This document shows positions 8,744 to 17,477 of a DNA stretch of 64,000 nucleotides, in pieces. Origin of the DNA: Mycobacterium barrassiae (GTDB lineage: Bacteria; Actinomycetota; Actinomycetes; Mycobacteriales; Mycobacteriaceae); the NCBI RefSeq assembly GCF_025822765.1, contig NZ_JACKUK010000016.1:309666-373665 (forward strand), written 5' to 3'. Position 1 is the stretch's first letter, and each line of letters opens with the position of its first letter. Under the pieces are notes generated by a model, which saw only the letters and a program-made list of their open reading frames with translations, was not told where the DNA came from and made no database searches. Position numbers and translations under genes: made by a program.

Positions 8744-10090
8744 ATGAACATATCCATCATCGAAACCTCTGGGCTGGGCGACCGCAGCTATCTGGTCGAC
8801 CATGGTGACACGGCCGTCGTCATCGACCCCCAGCGGGACATCGACCGAGTCCTGTCGCTGGCCCGGGACCGCGGGGTGTCGATCACTCACGTGGTGGAGA
8901 CCCATATCCACAATGACTACGTCACGGGCGGATTGGAGTTGGCGCGGACCGTCGGGGCGGAGTACGTCGTTCCCGCCGGGGACGACGTCGCCTACGACCG
9001 TCGGCCGGCGCGCGACGGAGACGTCATCGATGCCGGACCAATTCAGTTGCAGGTCTTGCACACTCCCGGACACACCCATCACCACGTCAGCTACGTGTTG
9101 CGAGACGCGAGAGAGACCGTCCACGGTGTGTTCACTGGCGGGTCGATGCTGCATGGCACCACTGGTCGGACCGATCTGCTCGGCACCGAACATACCGAAG
9201 CGCTGACCCATGCGCAGTACCACTCGGTGCGTCGCCTCGCAGATGAGCTGCCAGCCGACACGAGGGTGTTCCCGACTCATGGTTTCGGCAGTTTCTGTTC
9301 CGCCACCCCGGCGAGTGGCGATGACTCCACCATTGGGGACGAGCTCGTCACCAATCCGGCGCTGACCCAGGACGAGCAGACTTACGTCACCGAACTGCTC
9401 GCCGGACTATCCGACTACCCCGCCTACTACGCGCACATGGGAGTCATCAACAAGGCCGGGCCGCCGCCCGTTGACCTGTCGCTTCCCCAACCGGTGAATC
9501 CCGACGAACTGCTCGCCCGCATCGAGGCTGGAGAGTGGGTTGTCGACCTTCGGAACCGTACTGCGTTCGCCGCCGGCCACCTCGCGGGCACCCGCGGCTT
9601 CGAACTGTCGGAATCCTTCGTCACCTACCTGGGCTGGCTGTACGACTGGGGCGAACCGCTTACCTTGATTGGTGAGAACACCGACCAGATCGCCGAGGCC
9701 AGAAGGGAACTCGTGCGCATCGGTATCGACAAGCTCGACGGAGCAGCGGTCGGGGAAGTCGGCAGCCTCAGTGCTGGCACCAAGCTGCGCTCCTACCGCG
9801 TCGGCTCCTTTGCCGACCTCGCCGAAGCCCTCGAATCGCAGGACCTCACCATCCTCGACGTCCGTCAGCAACAGGAGTACGAAAGCAGCCACATCCCCGG
9901 CGCGGTGAACATCCCTCTGCACAAGCTCATCGAGCGGATGTCCGATGTGCCCGACGGCGAGGTTTGGGTGCACTGCGCATCGGGCTACCGGTCCTCGATC
10001 GCGGCCTCCTTGATCGACCGGCCGGGGCGGACCGTTGTGCTCGTCGACGACGAGTACGAGAACGCCGAGAAGCTCCAGATGACCGGCTGA
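8744..10090 (+). CDS. Second persulfide dioxygenase-rhodanese fusion (paralogue)
   Basis: The 448-residue protein repeats the architecture of the protein at 3498. An MBL-fold domain (1-230) carries VETHIHNDYVTGG, TPGHTHHHVSY and FPTHGFGSFC. A first rhodanese-like module lacks the active-site Cys (TLIGENT, about 305). A final rhodanese has VWVHCASGYRSS with its catalytic Cys near residue 409. The metal motif differs from the first copy at the residue after the conserved Gly (TGG rather than SGH). Sequence divergence suggests different substrates or conditions rather than recent duplication. It is the last gene of the plus arm and ends 82 bp before a strong hairpin. Confidence 0.85.
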   Translation: MNISIIETSGLGDRSYLVDHGDTAVVIDPQRDIDRVLSLARDRGVSITHVVETHIHNDYVTGGLELARTVGAEYVVPAGDDVAYDRRPARDGDVIDAGPIQLQVLHTPGHTHHHVSYVLRDARETVHGVFTGGSMLHGTTGRTDLLGTEHTEALTHAQYHSVRRLADELPADTRVFPTHGFGSFCSATPASGDDSTIGDELVTNPALTQDEQTYVTELLAGLSDYPAYYAHMGVINKAGPPPVDLSLPQPVNPDELLARIEAGEWVVDLRNRTAFAAGHLAGTRGFELSESFVTYLGWLYDWGEPLTLIGENTDQIAEARRELVRIGIDKLDGAAVGEVGSLSAGTKLRSYRVGSFADLAEALESQDLTILDVRQQQEYESSHIPGAVNIPLHKLIERMSDVPDGEVWVHCASGYRSSIAASLIDRPGRTVVLVDDEYENAEKLQMTG

Positions 10091-10172
10091 TCTCAGGACG
10101 ATGTCGACATGTTGGTGTTGACCATCTGCGAGGAGATGCAAATCTTCCGCCGCGAACGTGCGCAAAATGCGG

Positions 10173-10212
10173 CCCGCGAGCGGCGTGTCGTGCGCCGACA
10201 CGCACTCGCGGG
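10173..10212. terminator. Hairpin between convergent operons
   Basis: CCCGCGAGCGGCGTGTCG at 10173-10190 is nearly complementary to CGACACGCACTCGCGGG ending at 10212, giving a stem of about 17 bp with one bulge and a tiny loop. It separates the end of the persulfide operon from the end of the inositol operon on the opposite strand, so it can serve both. The flanking GAACGTGCGCAAAATGCGG resembles a dispersed mycobacterial intergenic repeat. Confidence 0.65.
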
Positions 10213-10224
10213 AAAGTGGTCGGC

Positions 10225-11718
10225 CTACTGGTTTTGCGGGAAGCCCAGCTCGATTCCTCCGTGGCTGGGGTCGAGCCAACGGCTGGTGATCGCCTTCTGG
10301 CGGGTGAAGAACTGCACACCGTCCATCCCGTGCGCGTGGCTGTCGCCGAACAGCGACGCCTTCCATCCGCCGAAGCTGTAGTAGGCCATCGGGACTGGGA
10401 TGGGCACATTGATGCCCACCATCCCGACCTGAACCTCGTTCTGGAAGCGGCGTGCGGCCCCGCCGTCGTTGGTGAAGATCGCGGTGCCATTGCCGTATGG
10501 ATTGGAGTTCACCAAGTCCAGCGCCTCGTCGTAGCTTTCTACCCGGATCACCGACAGCACCGGGCCAAAGATCTCGTCGGTGTAAATGCTCATCTCGGGC
10601 GTGACGTTATCGATCAGCGTGGGGCCGAGCCAGAATCCGTCCTCCGCCCCGTCGGCCTTCACACTGCGGCCGTCGACCACGATCTTGGCACCGTCCGCCT
10701 CACCCGCGTCGATGTACGACGCGACCTTGTCGCGGTGTGCCTTGGTGACCAACGGTCCCATGTCGGAATCCTTTGTACCGTCGCCGGTCTTGATGTCCGC
10801 GGCGCGTTCGGCGATCTTGGCGACGAGGTCGCCGGCGATCGGTCCGACGGCCACACAGGCGGAGATCGCCATGCACCGCTCACCGGCAGAACCGAATCCG
10901 GCGTTGACCATCGCATCGGCGGCGAGGTCGAGGTCGGCGTCGGGGAGGATCACTGCGTGGTTCTTCGCCCCGCCGAGGGCCTGCACGCGCTTGTCGCGGG
11001 CGGTGCCGGTGGCGTAGACATACTTTGCGATCGGCGTGGAGCCGACGAAGGACACTGACTTGACCGTCGGATTCGTCAGGAGTTCGTCGACGGCGGTCTT
11101 GTCGCCCTGCAGCACGTTGAACACACCGGGCGGCAACCCGGCTTCGGCCCACAGTTCGGCGAGCCACAGCGATGCGCTCGGATCCTTCTCCGACGGTTTG
11201 AGCACGACGGTGTTGCCAGTCGCGATCGCGATGGGGAAGAACCACATCGGCACCATCGCGGGGAAGTTGAACGGGCTGATCACACCCACCACGCCCAGCG
11301 GCTGACGGACCGAATACACGTCGACCTTGGTCGACGCGTTTTCGGTGAAGCCACCCTTGAGCAGATGCGGAATACCACAAGCGAATTCGACGACCTCCTG
11401 GCCGCGGCTGACCTCACCGAGTGCATCGGAGACGACCTTTCCGTGCTCGCTGGTGATGATCTCGGCCAGTTCCTGCTTGCGCGCGTTGAGTAGTTCGCGG
11501 AAGTTGAACAGGACCTGCGTGCGCTTGGCCAACGACGTGTCACGCCATGCAGGGAACGCGGCGGCTGCGGCGTCGATCACCGTGCGGGCGTCCTCGACGG
11601 AGGCCAGCGCGACCTCGCCCGTCACGACGCCGGTGGCCGGGTTGGTCACCGGGGCCGTCGCGGGGCCGGCACCGGCGAAAGCCGCGTTGTTTATCCAGTG
11701 GCTGATTGTCTTGCTCAT
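10225..11718 (-). CDS. mmsA: Methylmalonate-semialdehyde dehydrogenase (acylating)
   Basis: The 497-residue aldehyde dehydrogenase contains the MmsA/IolA landmarks: VISPFNFPAMVPMWFFPIAI near 140, FVGSTPIAKYVY, and GERCMAISACVAVG with the catalytic Cys. It makes acetyl-CoA (or propionyl-CoA) from malonate or methylmalonate semialdehyde, the last step of inositol breakdown. It is the distal gene of the iol operon. The start at 11718 (MSKTISHW) gives the usual family length. An upstream ATG at 11748, 5 bp after the iolG stop, would add ten residues and is possible. Confidence 0.9.
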   Translation of the reverse strand: MSKTISHWINNAAFAGAGPATAPVTNPATGVVTGEVALASVEDARTVIDAAAAAFPAWRDTSLAKRTQVLFNFRELLNARKQELAEIITSEHGKVVSDALGEVSRGQEVVEFACGIPHLLKGGFTENASTKVDVYSVRQPLGVVGVISPFNFPAMVPMWFFPIAIATGNTVVLKPSEKDPSASLWLAELWAEAGLPPGVFNVLQGDKTAVDELLTNPTVKSVSFVGSTPIAKYVYATGTARDKRVQALGGAKNHAVILPDADLDLAADAMVNAGFGSAGERCMAISACVAVGPIAGDLVAKIAERAADIKTGDGTKDSDMGPLVTKAHRDKVASYIDAGEADGAKIVVDGRSVKADGAEDGFWLGPTLIDNVTPEMSIYTDEIFGPVLSVIRVESYDEALDLVNSNPYGNGTAIFTNDGGAARRFQNEVQVGMVGINVPIPVPMAYYSFGGWKASLFGDSHAHGMDGVQFFTRQKAITSRWLDPSHGGIELGFPQNQ

Positions 11719-11753
11719 GTCTACTTTCTGTACGTCGTAGTCGGTCATGGTGT

Positions 11754-12785
11754 TCAGTTGGTAACGCGAGACCCGCCGATCGATGCGCGGTCGACCATCT
11801 TGACCTCGACAGGCAGCCCGCTGTTCAGCGACTCGACGCCGGCCTCGCACACCGCGGCGGCGGCATAACCGTCCCACGCGCACGGACCGTCGACATTCAG
11901 CCCTGAGTGCACGGCGTCGACCCAGCGCTGGAACTCCGTGTCATAGGCCTGGCCGAAGCGCTCCCGGAAGCCCGGCGTGATCTGGCCGCCCCAGTGACCC
12001 GGGGCGCTCTTGCGAATGAGCCCGACATCGAGACCGATGATGGCGCTGCCCTTTTCGGCCACCACCTCGGTCCGCACCTCGTAGGCCACACCCGTCGTGA
12101 CGAACAGTTCGACGTCGACGTGCTTGCTGGACGTGGTGCGCATGATCGCGATCTGCGGGTCGGCAAGGCCCTGCGGCGCACCGGGGTTCGCTGCCGGTTT
12201 GATGATCTGGATCGACGCGACCTCCTCATCGAACAGGAAGCGGATGACGTCGACTTCGTGCACCAGCGAGTCGCGCACCACCATCGCGCTGTCGAACGTC
12301 GGCGGCACCGCGGGATTGCGGTGCGTGCAGTGCAACACCAACGGGCGGCCGAGTTCGCCGCCGTCCAGAAGCGCCTTCAGTTGGGCGTATTCGTGGTCGA
12401 ACCGGCGCATGAAGCCAACCTGGATCAACCGCTTACCGAGTTCGGCCTCCCGCTTCACCACCGCCAGCGACGTCTCGATATCCGTCGTCAACGGCTTCTC
12501 GCACAACACCGGCTTGCCGTGTTCCAGGCAGGCAAGCAACTGCTTCTCGTGCGTCGGGCCCGGAGTGGCGAGGACGACGGCGTCGACGCCCGGGTCGGCG
12601 ATCGCATCGAGCGGGTCGACGATGGCGCGGCAGCCCGGGATCGTCGCCGCGATCTGCTCGGCCTTCTCGGTGACGTAGTCGTTGACGACGGCGACCCTGG
12701 CTCCCGAGATTCTGGCGCTGAGTCGAGCGACGTGGTCGGCGCCCATCACGCCCACGCCGAGAACGGCCACACGTAAGTCGGTCAC
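11754..12785 (-). CDS. iolG: Inositol 2-dehydrogenase (Gfo/Idh/MocA family)
   Basis: The 343-residue protein has an N-terminal NAD-binding Rossmann motif (VAVLGVGVMGADHV), the family EKP motif (PVLCEKPLTTD, Lys near 97) and the substrate-domain block MVVRDSLVHEVDVIRFL with a candidate catalytic His. It would oxidise myo-inositol to 2-keto-myo-inositol. Its position between iolE and mmsA supports that substrate, although related scyllo-inositol enzymes share the fold. The GTG start at 12785 follows AGGAG and lies 8 bp after the iolE stop. The longer frame to 12824 runs into iolE. Confidence 0.85.
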   Translation of the reverse strand: MTDLRVAVLGVGVMGADHVARLSARISGARVAVVNDYVTEKAEQIAATIPGCRAIVDPLDAIADPGVDAVVLATPGPTHEKQLLACLEHGKPVLCEKPLTTDIETSLAVVKREAELGKRLIQVGFMRRFDHEYAQLKALLDGGELGRPLVLHCTHRNPAVPPTFDSAMVVRDSLVHEVDVIRFLFDEEVASIQIIKPAANPGAPQGLADPQIAIMRTTSSKHVDVELFVTTGVAYEVRTEVVAEKGSAIIGLDVGLIRKSAPGHWGGQITPGFRERFGQAYDTEFQRWVDAVHSGLNVDGPCAWDGYAAAAVCEAGVESLNSGLPVEVKMVDRASIGGSRVTN

Positions 12786-12793
12786 GAGTTCTC

Positions 12794-13699
12794 CTAGCTG
12801 AATCGGACGGCCGGTACGCCGCATGAACCGAGATAGGACCGGGTGCGCTTGGCGATCGGCAGGGGAGCGCCGACCTCGCAGGGGTACATGTCCTGCTCGA
12901 CGATCGCGAACACGTCGATACCGAGTCGCTCGATCTCGGTCAGCAGCGGCGGCATCTCCGGAATGCCAAGCGGCGGTTCGGTCATCGCGCCGAGCTTGAC
13001 GGCCTCACCGAACGGCAGATCCTCGGCCTCGACCTTCGCGCGCACCTCGGGATCGACCTGCTTGAGGTGTAGATACCCGATACGGTCCGGCGCACGGCGG
13101 ATGATCGCGATGTTGTCGCCGCCGCAGTAGCTGATGTGGCCGGTGTCCAGGCACAGGTTGACGAACGCACCGTCGGTGCCGTCGAGGAACCGGTAGACGT
13201 TCTCCTCGGTATCGACGTGGCTGTCGGCGTGCGGGTGGTATTGCGCACGGACGCCATACTTCTCGAACATCGCCTTGCCGAGCTCGTTCATGCCCTCGGT
13301 CTTTTTGCGCCACTGGGAGGTCGTGAGGTGGCGGTCCTCGAGCACGGCTCCAGTTGCGGGGTCACGCCACATTTCGGGGATGACGACGACGTGCTTACCG
13401 CCGACGGCGGCGGTCAGTTTGGCGACGTCCTCGACCTGCGTCCATACGGCGTCCCACGAATCGTCCTGATGCAGGTGCTCGAACACCGTGCCCGCCGACA
13501 ACTTCAGGTTGCGCGCGTTCAGTTCGTCGGACAGCTGCTGGGGATCGGTCGGCAGGTACCCGTAGGGGCCGAGTTCGATCCAGCGATAGCCGGATTCCGC
13601 GACCTCGTCGAGGAAGCGGGTGTACGGGGTCTGGCCGGGATCGTCCGGGAACCAGACGCCCCAGGAGTCAGGGGCGGAACCGACAAGAATTGTGCTCAC
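12794..13699 (-). CDS. iolE: 2-keto-myo-inositol dehydratase (inosose dehydratase)
   Basis: The 301-residue TIM-barrel protein of the xylose-isomerase-like family shows IolE landmarks: GSAPDSWGVWFPDD at the N-terminus, GYRWIELGPYGYLP, YHPHADSHVDT with metal-ligand His and Asp, and NLCLDTGHISYCGGD. It dehydrates inosose to the diketone used by IolD. The GTG start at 13699 has GAAGGA upstream and lies 8 bp after iolD. The frame extends to 13822 but the extra part overlaps iolD. Confidence 0.9.
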   Translation of the reverse strand: MSTILVGSAPDSWGVWFPDDPGQTPYTRFLDEVAESGYRWIELGPYGYLPTDPQQLSDELNARNLKLSAGTVFEHLHQDDSWDAVWTQVEDVAKLTAAVGGKHVVVIPEMWRDPATGAVLEDRHLTTSQWRKKTEGMNELGKAMFEKYGVRAQYHPHADSHVDTEENVYRFLDGTDGAFVNLCLDTGHISYCGGDNIAIIRRAPDRIGYLHLKQVDPEVRAKVEAEDLPFGEAVKLGAMTEPPLGIPEMPPLLTEIERLGIDVFAIVEQDMYPCEVGAPLPIAKRTRSYLGSCGVPAVRFS

Positions 13700-13707
13700 G
13701 AGGTCCT

Positions 13708-15657
13708 TCAGGAATCGGAGGGGCGGATCAGAGGACGCTGAATCTTCTTCCAGTCCGCATAGGTCTGGTACGCGGCCTGCGTGGATTCCAGCATCGACAC
13801 CTCGGACACCGGTACATCCCACCAGGATTCGCTGTCCGGAGCGCTCACGAGCGGATCCGTTTCGACATGGATCACGGTGGTGCGGTCACTCGCCTTGGCG
13901 ACCTTTACGGCGTCGACGAAATCCGACGCGGTGGTGGCTTTGATGACGTCGACGCCGAGGCTGGCGGCGTTGGCCGCGAGGTCGACCGGCAGCTTGTCGC
14001 CGTCGAGACGACCGCTGCCGCTGCGGTAGCGGTAGGCGGTCCCGAAACGCTGCGATCCCAACGCCTCCGACAGCGAACCGATCGATGCGAAGCCGTGGTT
14101 CTGCACCAGGATGACGATGAGCTTGACGCCCTCCTGCACCGCGGTGACCAGTTCGGTGGCCATCATCAGATAGGAGCCGTCGCCGACGAGGACGAACACG
14201 TCGCGGCTTTCATCGGCCATCCGCACACCGAGGCCGCCTGCGATCTCGTAGCCCATGCAGGAGTAGCCGTACTCGACGTGGTATCCCTTGGGATCTCTTG
14301 TCCGCCAGAGCTTGTGCAGATCGCCGGGCATCGAGCCGGCTGCGCAGACCACGACGTCGCGTGGATCGCTCAACGTGTTCGCCAAGCCGATGACCTGACT
14401 CTGGTTGAGCGGAGCACCGTCCTCGACCGCGTAGGCGGCCGACACGGTGTCGTCCCACTCCTCGGCGAGCGCCGCGGTCCGGCTGCGGTAATCGTCAGAG
14501 ACCCGGTAGTCGCCGAGCGCTGCGTCCAGCGCCTCGATCCCCTCTCGGGCATCGGCCACCACGCTGACGCCGCCCTGTTTCACCGAGTCCAACGACGCCA
14601 CGTTGATGTTGACGAACTTGACGTCCGGGTTGTTGAACGCGGTGCGCGATGCCGACGTGAAATCGCTGTACCGCGTGCCGATTCCAATCACGACGTCGGC
14701 TTCGGTGGCCAGCGCGTTGGCGGCGGTGGTGCCCGTCGACCCGACGGCGCCGACGCACTGCGGGTGGTTGTACGGCAGTGCACCCTTGCCGGCCTGACTC
14801 ATACCGACGGGAATGCCGGTCTTTTCGCACAGCGCAGCCAGCGCCTCGGTGGCACCGGAGTAGACGACGCCGCCACCCGCGACGATGAGCGGCTTGCGCG
14901 CCGTGCGGATGATCTCGGTCGCCCGTGCGATGACCGACTTCTCGGGTAGCGGTCGCGCGATGTGCCACGTGCGTTCGGCGAACAGCGATTCCGGCCAGTC
15001 ATGCGCTTCTGCCTGTACGTCCTGGGGGAGAGCGATGGTCGCGGCGCCGGTCTCGGCGGGGTCGGTGAGCACCCGCATTGCGCCGAGTAGGGCGGCGGGC
15101 AACTGCTCGGGCCGCCACACCCGGTCGAAGTAGCGGGACAGAGGCTTGAACGCGTCGTTGACCGTCACATCGCCGGAGGACGGCAACTCCAACTCCTGCA
15201 GTACCGGTGCGCTGACGCGGGTGGCGAACGTATCGGCGGGGAGCAGCAGCACCGGCAGGCGGTTGATCGTCGCGAGTGCTGCGCCGGTGAGCATGTTCGT
15301 CGCTCCGGGGCCGATGCTGGCGGTGACCGCCCATGTCTGCAACCGGTCCTTCTGCCGTGCGTAGGCCACCGCGCTGTGCACCATGGCCTGCTCGTTGCGG
15401 CCAAGGACGTATTTCAGTCCCGGCTCTCTGCCTGCTTCGACGGCCTCGACCTCGTCCTGAAGGAGGGCCTGGCCGAGGCCCGCGACGTTGCCGTGTCCGA
15501 AGATGCCGAAGGCGCCCGCGAAGAATTTGGTGCGTTTACCGTCGCGCTCGACGTACTGATTGGCGAGGAACCGAATGGTCGCCTGCGCCACGGTCAGTCG
15601 GACGGTGCCCTCGGGGTCCGGGGTTTTCTCGGCGGGCTTGGGTGCGGTGGAAACCAC
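13708..15657 (-). CDS. iolD: 3D-(3,5/4)-trihydroxycyclohexane-1,2-dione hydrolase
   Basis: The 649-residue thiamine-diphosphate enzyme has an N-terminal block AGAFGIFGHGNVAGLG, ASIGPGATNMLTGAALAT with the activating region, and a C-terminal TPP motif LVGDGSYLMMATEL followed by VQNHGFASIGSLSEALGS, as in IolD. It opens the ring of the diketone to 5-deoxy-glucuronate. The GTG start follows the iolB stop by 3 bp, with AGGAG inside the iolB end, so the two are translationally coupled. Confidence 0.93.
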   Translation of the reverse strand: MVSTAPKPAEKTPDPEGTVRLTVAQATIRFLANQYVERDGKRTKFFAGAFGIFGHGNVAGLGQALLQDEVEAVEAGREPGLKYVLGRNEQAMVHSAVAYARQKDRLQTWAVTASIGPGATNMLTGAALATINRLPVLLLPADTFATRVSAPVLQELELPSSGDVTVNDAFKPLSRYFDRVWRPEQLPAALLGAMRVLTDPAETGAATIALPQDVQAEAHDWPESLFAERTWHIARPLPEKSVIARATEIIRTARKPLIVAGGGVVYSGATEALAALCEKTGIPVGMSQAGKGALPYNHPQCVGAVGSTGTTAANALATEADVVIGIGTRYSDFTSASRTAFNNPDVKFVNINVASLDSVKQGGVSVVADAREGIEALDAALGDYRVSDDYRSRTAALAEEWDDTVSAAYAVEDGAPLNQSQVIGLANTLSDPRDVVVCAAGSMPGDLHKLWRTRDPKGYHVEYGYSCMGYEIAGGLGVRMADESRDVFVLVGDGSYLMMATELVTAVQEGVKLIVILVQNHGFASIGSLSEALGSQRFGTAYRYRSGSGRLDGDKLPVDLAANAASLGVDVIKATTASDFVDAVKVAKASDRTTVIHVETDPLVSAPDSESWWDVPVSEVSMLESTQAAYQTYADWKKIQRPLIRPSDS

Positions 15658-15660
15658 GGG

Positions 15661-16521
15661 TCACGCTCCTGTTTCGTGCAGAGGGAGGCGGGGATCGACG
15701 GGCTGGTCGGGCCAGGTGCCGCGGAGCCAGGCGTGTTCGGGATCGTCGACGATCTTCCAGGCGCGTTCGGCGCCAGGTCCGGCCATGACGTTGAGGTAGT
15801 ACATGTGATAGCCCGGCGCTGCCACCGAAGGACCGTGATATCCGTGGGGCACCAGCACCACGTCGCCGGTGCGTACCTCTTCGAGTACCTCGATCGGACG
15901 GTCGGGCGTTCCGTAGACGCGGTGGTATCCGAAGCCGCGTGATCCGTCGGGGCCGCCCGCGATCTCGAAGTAGTAGATCTCTTCGAGTGACGTTTCGGTG
16001 GGTGTCGTCTCGTCGTGCTTGTGCGCGGGATAGCTCGACCAGTTGCCGCCGGGGGTGATGACTTCGCACGCGATCAGCGAGTCAGCCTCGAAAACTCCTG
16101 CCGTGCCGAAGTTGTGGACCTGGCGGCTGCAGTTGCCGGTGCCGCGCAGTTCGACGGGAACGTCGGGGGCGGCGACGCGGCGGTTGGGGAACGAGTTCGT
16201 CGCGCGGGCGCCGCAGATCGCGAACCGCCCTTTGCCGTTGATCACGTATGTCCGGTCGAGGCCGATGTAGACCATGTCGGACGGGCCGTCGAACACCGAT
16301 GCGCGTGGCGCCAGTTCGAACGTCTCGCCGTCGCATTCGACCGTCCCGCCGCCGGCCAGCGGCAGAATCATCACCTCGGTGCCAGTGGTGCTGAGTTCTA
16401 CGCTGTCGTCGAGTTCTATTACCTGCAGCGAGGTTTCGGTCCACCCGGCTGATTCAGGCGTGATGTCGACTGTGTAAGGCGGGGTGGCGCTGCGCGCGGG
16501 GATGTATAGCTTGCTGTGCAT
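15661..16521 (-). CDS. iolB: 5-deoxy-glucuronate isomerase
   Basis: The 286-residue bicupin protein matches IolB/KduI. The N-terminal cupin runs through VEVMILPL-type strands. The second cupin carries the metal-binding set SYPAHKHDE, LEEIYYFEIAG and VLVPHGYHGPS, supplying His and Glu ligands. It isomerises 5-deoxy-glucuronate to 2-deoxy-5-keto-gluconate. The gene abuts the aldolase-like gene (2 bp) and iolD (3 bp). Confidence 0.93.
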   Translation of the reverse strand: MHSKLYIPARSATPPYTVDITPESAGWTETSLQVIELDDSVELSTTGTEVMILPLAGGGTVECDGETFELAPRASVFDGPSDMVYIGLDRTYVINGKGRFAICGARATNSFPNRRVAAPDVPVELRGTGNCSRQVHNFGTAGVFEADSLIACEVITPGGNWSSYPAHKHDETTPTETSLEEIYYFEIAGGPDGSRGFGYHRVYGTPDRPIEVLEEVRTGDVVLVPHGYHGPSVAAPGYHMYYLNVMAGPGAERAWKIVDDPEHAWLRGTWPDQPVDPRLPLHETGA

Positions 16522-16523
16522 TT

Positions 16524-17477
16524 CTACCTTCCTCCCGTCGTCCCCCCGCGCTGCGCGCGGGTGGTGCCCCCAGTGCTGGCGCCTGCCCGCACCATCGATA
16601 CCGCGGTGGCGACGGCGGAGCTGACGTCGTCGTCCGGCGGATAAAGCAGCGTGCGCCCGACGATGAGCCCACGCACCGACGGCAGCGCGAGTGCCTTCTC
16701 AAAGCTCGCGAACGCCTCGTCGGGGTCGGTCGGATCGCCCCCCAGCAGCAGCGTGGGCAACGTCGTCGCCTCCATGACGCGGTCCATCTCGTCGACCACC
16801 GGCAGCTTCAGCCAGGTGTACGCGGATGTCGAGCCGATGCCCTGGCTGATGTGGACCGACTTGATGACGGCGTCAGGTGACAGGTCGTTGCGGACCTTCC
16901 CGTCGATGCGTGACGACATGAACGGCTCGAGCATCGCGATCAGACCGCGGGCGGCCAGTTCGTCCACCGCGCGTGCACATGCCGCCATGGTCGCGACGGT
17001 CCCCGCATCGTCGAGATCGATGCGGCACAACATCTTTCCGCCGTTCATCTTCGCCGCCGCGGTGGATGCCGCCGTGGCGGCCGTCATCCGATCGTCGAGT
17101 TCGAACGACGCGCCTGCCAGCCCTCCGCGATTGAGCGATGAGAAGACGACCTTGTCGTCGAGGGCGCCGAGCAGCACCAGGTCATCGAGAATGTCGGCGG
17201 TGGCGAGAACGCCGTCGACCCCGGGATCGGCGAGGGCGGCACGCAACCGGTCGAGCAGGTCGGTTCTGCTGTTCATCGCGGTCGGCCGCTTGCCGACGGC
17301 GAGTGCGCCGCGGGCGGGGTGGTCGGCGGCGACGATCATCAGGCGACCGTTGCCCCTGATCGTCTGGCGTGTCACGCGGTCCTGCCAGGCGCGGGAGATG
17401 GCGCCGGGATCGGTTGCGCGGAGTTCGGTGATCGCCGCGTAGTCGGCGCACAGTGCCTGCGATGCTGACCTAGGCAT
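16524..17477 (-). CDS. Cgl0159-type (beta/alpha)8 aldolase of the iol operon
   Basis: The 317-residue protein belongs to the class I aldolase-like (beta/alpha)8 proteins related to Corynebacterium Cgl0159. Landmarks are LMIVAADHPARGALAVG, GGKMLCRIDLDD and PTLLLGGDP, with IVGRTLLYPPDDDV near the C-terminus. In the operon it takes the place of iolJ, so cleavage of 2-deoxy-5-keto-gluconate-6-phosphate to dihydroxyacetone phosphate and malonate semialdehyde is the likely reaction. That is inferred from position. The start at 17477 overlaps the iolC stop by 8 bp; the longer open frame to 17654 lies inside iolC. The C-terminal 20 residues are Gly/Thr-rich and repetitive. Confidence 0.75.
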   Translation of the reverse strand: MPRSASQALCADYAAITELRATDPGAISRAWQDRVTRQTIRGNGRLMIVAADHPARGALAVGKRPTAMNSRTDLLDRLRAALADPGVDGVLATADILDDLVLLGALDDKVVFSSLNRGGLAGASFELDDRMTAATAASTAAAKMNGGKMLCRIDLDDAGTVATMAACARAVDELAARGLIAMLEPFMSSRIDGKVRNDLSPDAVIKSVHISQGIGSTSAYTWLKLPVVDEMDRVMEATTLPTLLLGGDPTDPDEAFASFEKALALPSVRGLIVGRTLLYPPDDDVSSAVATAVSMVRAGASTGGTTRAQRGGTTGGR

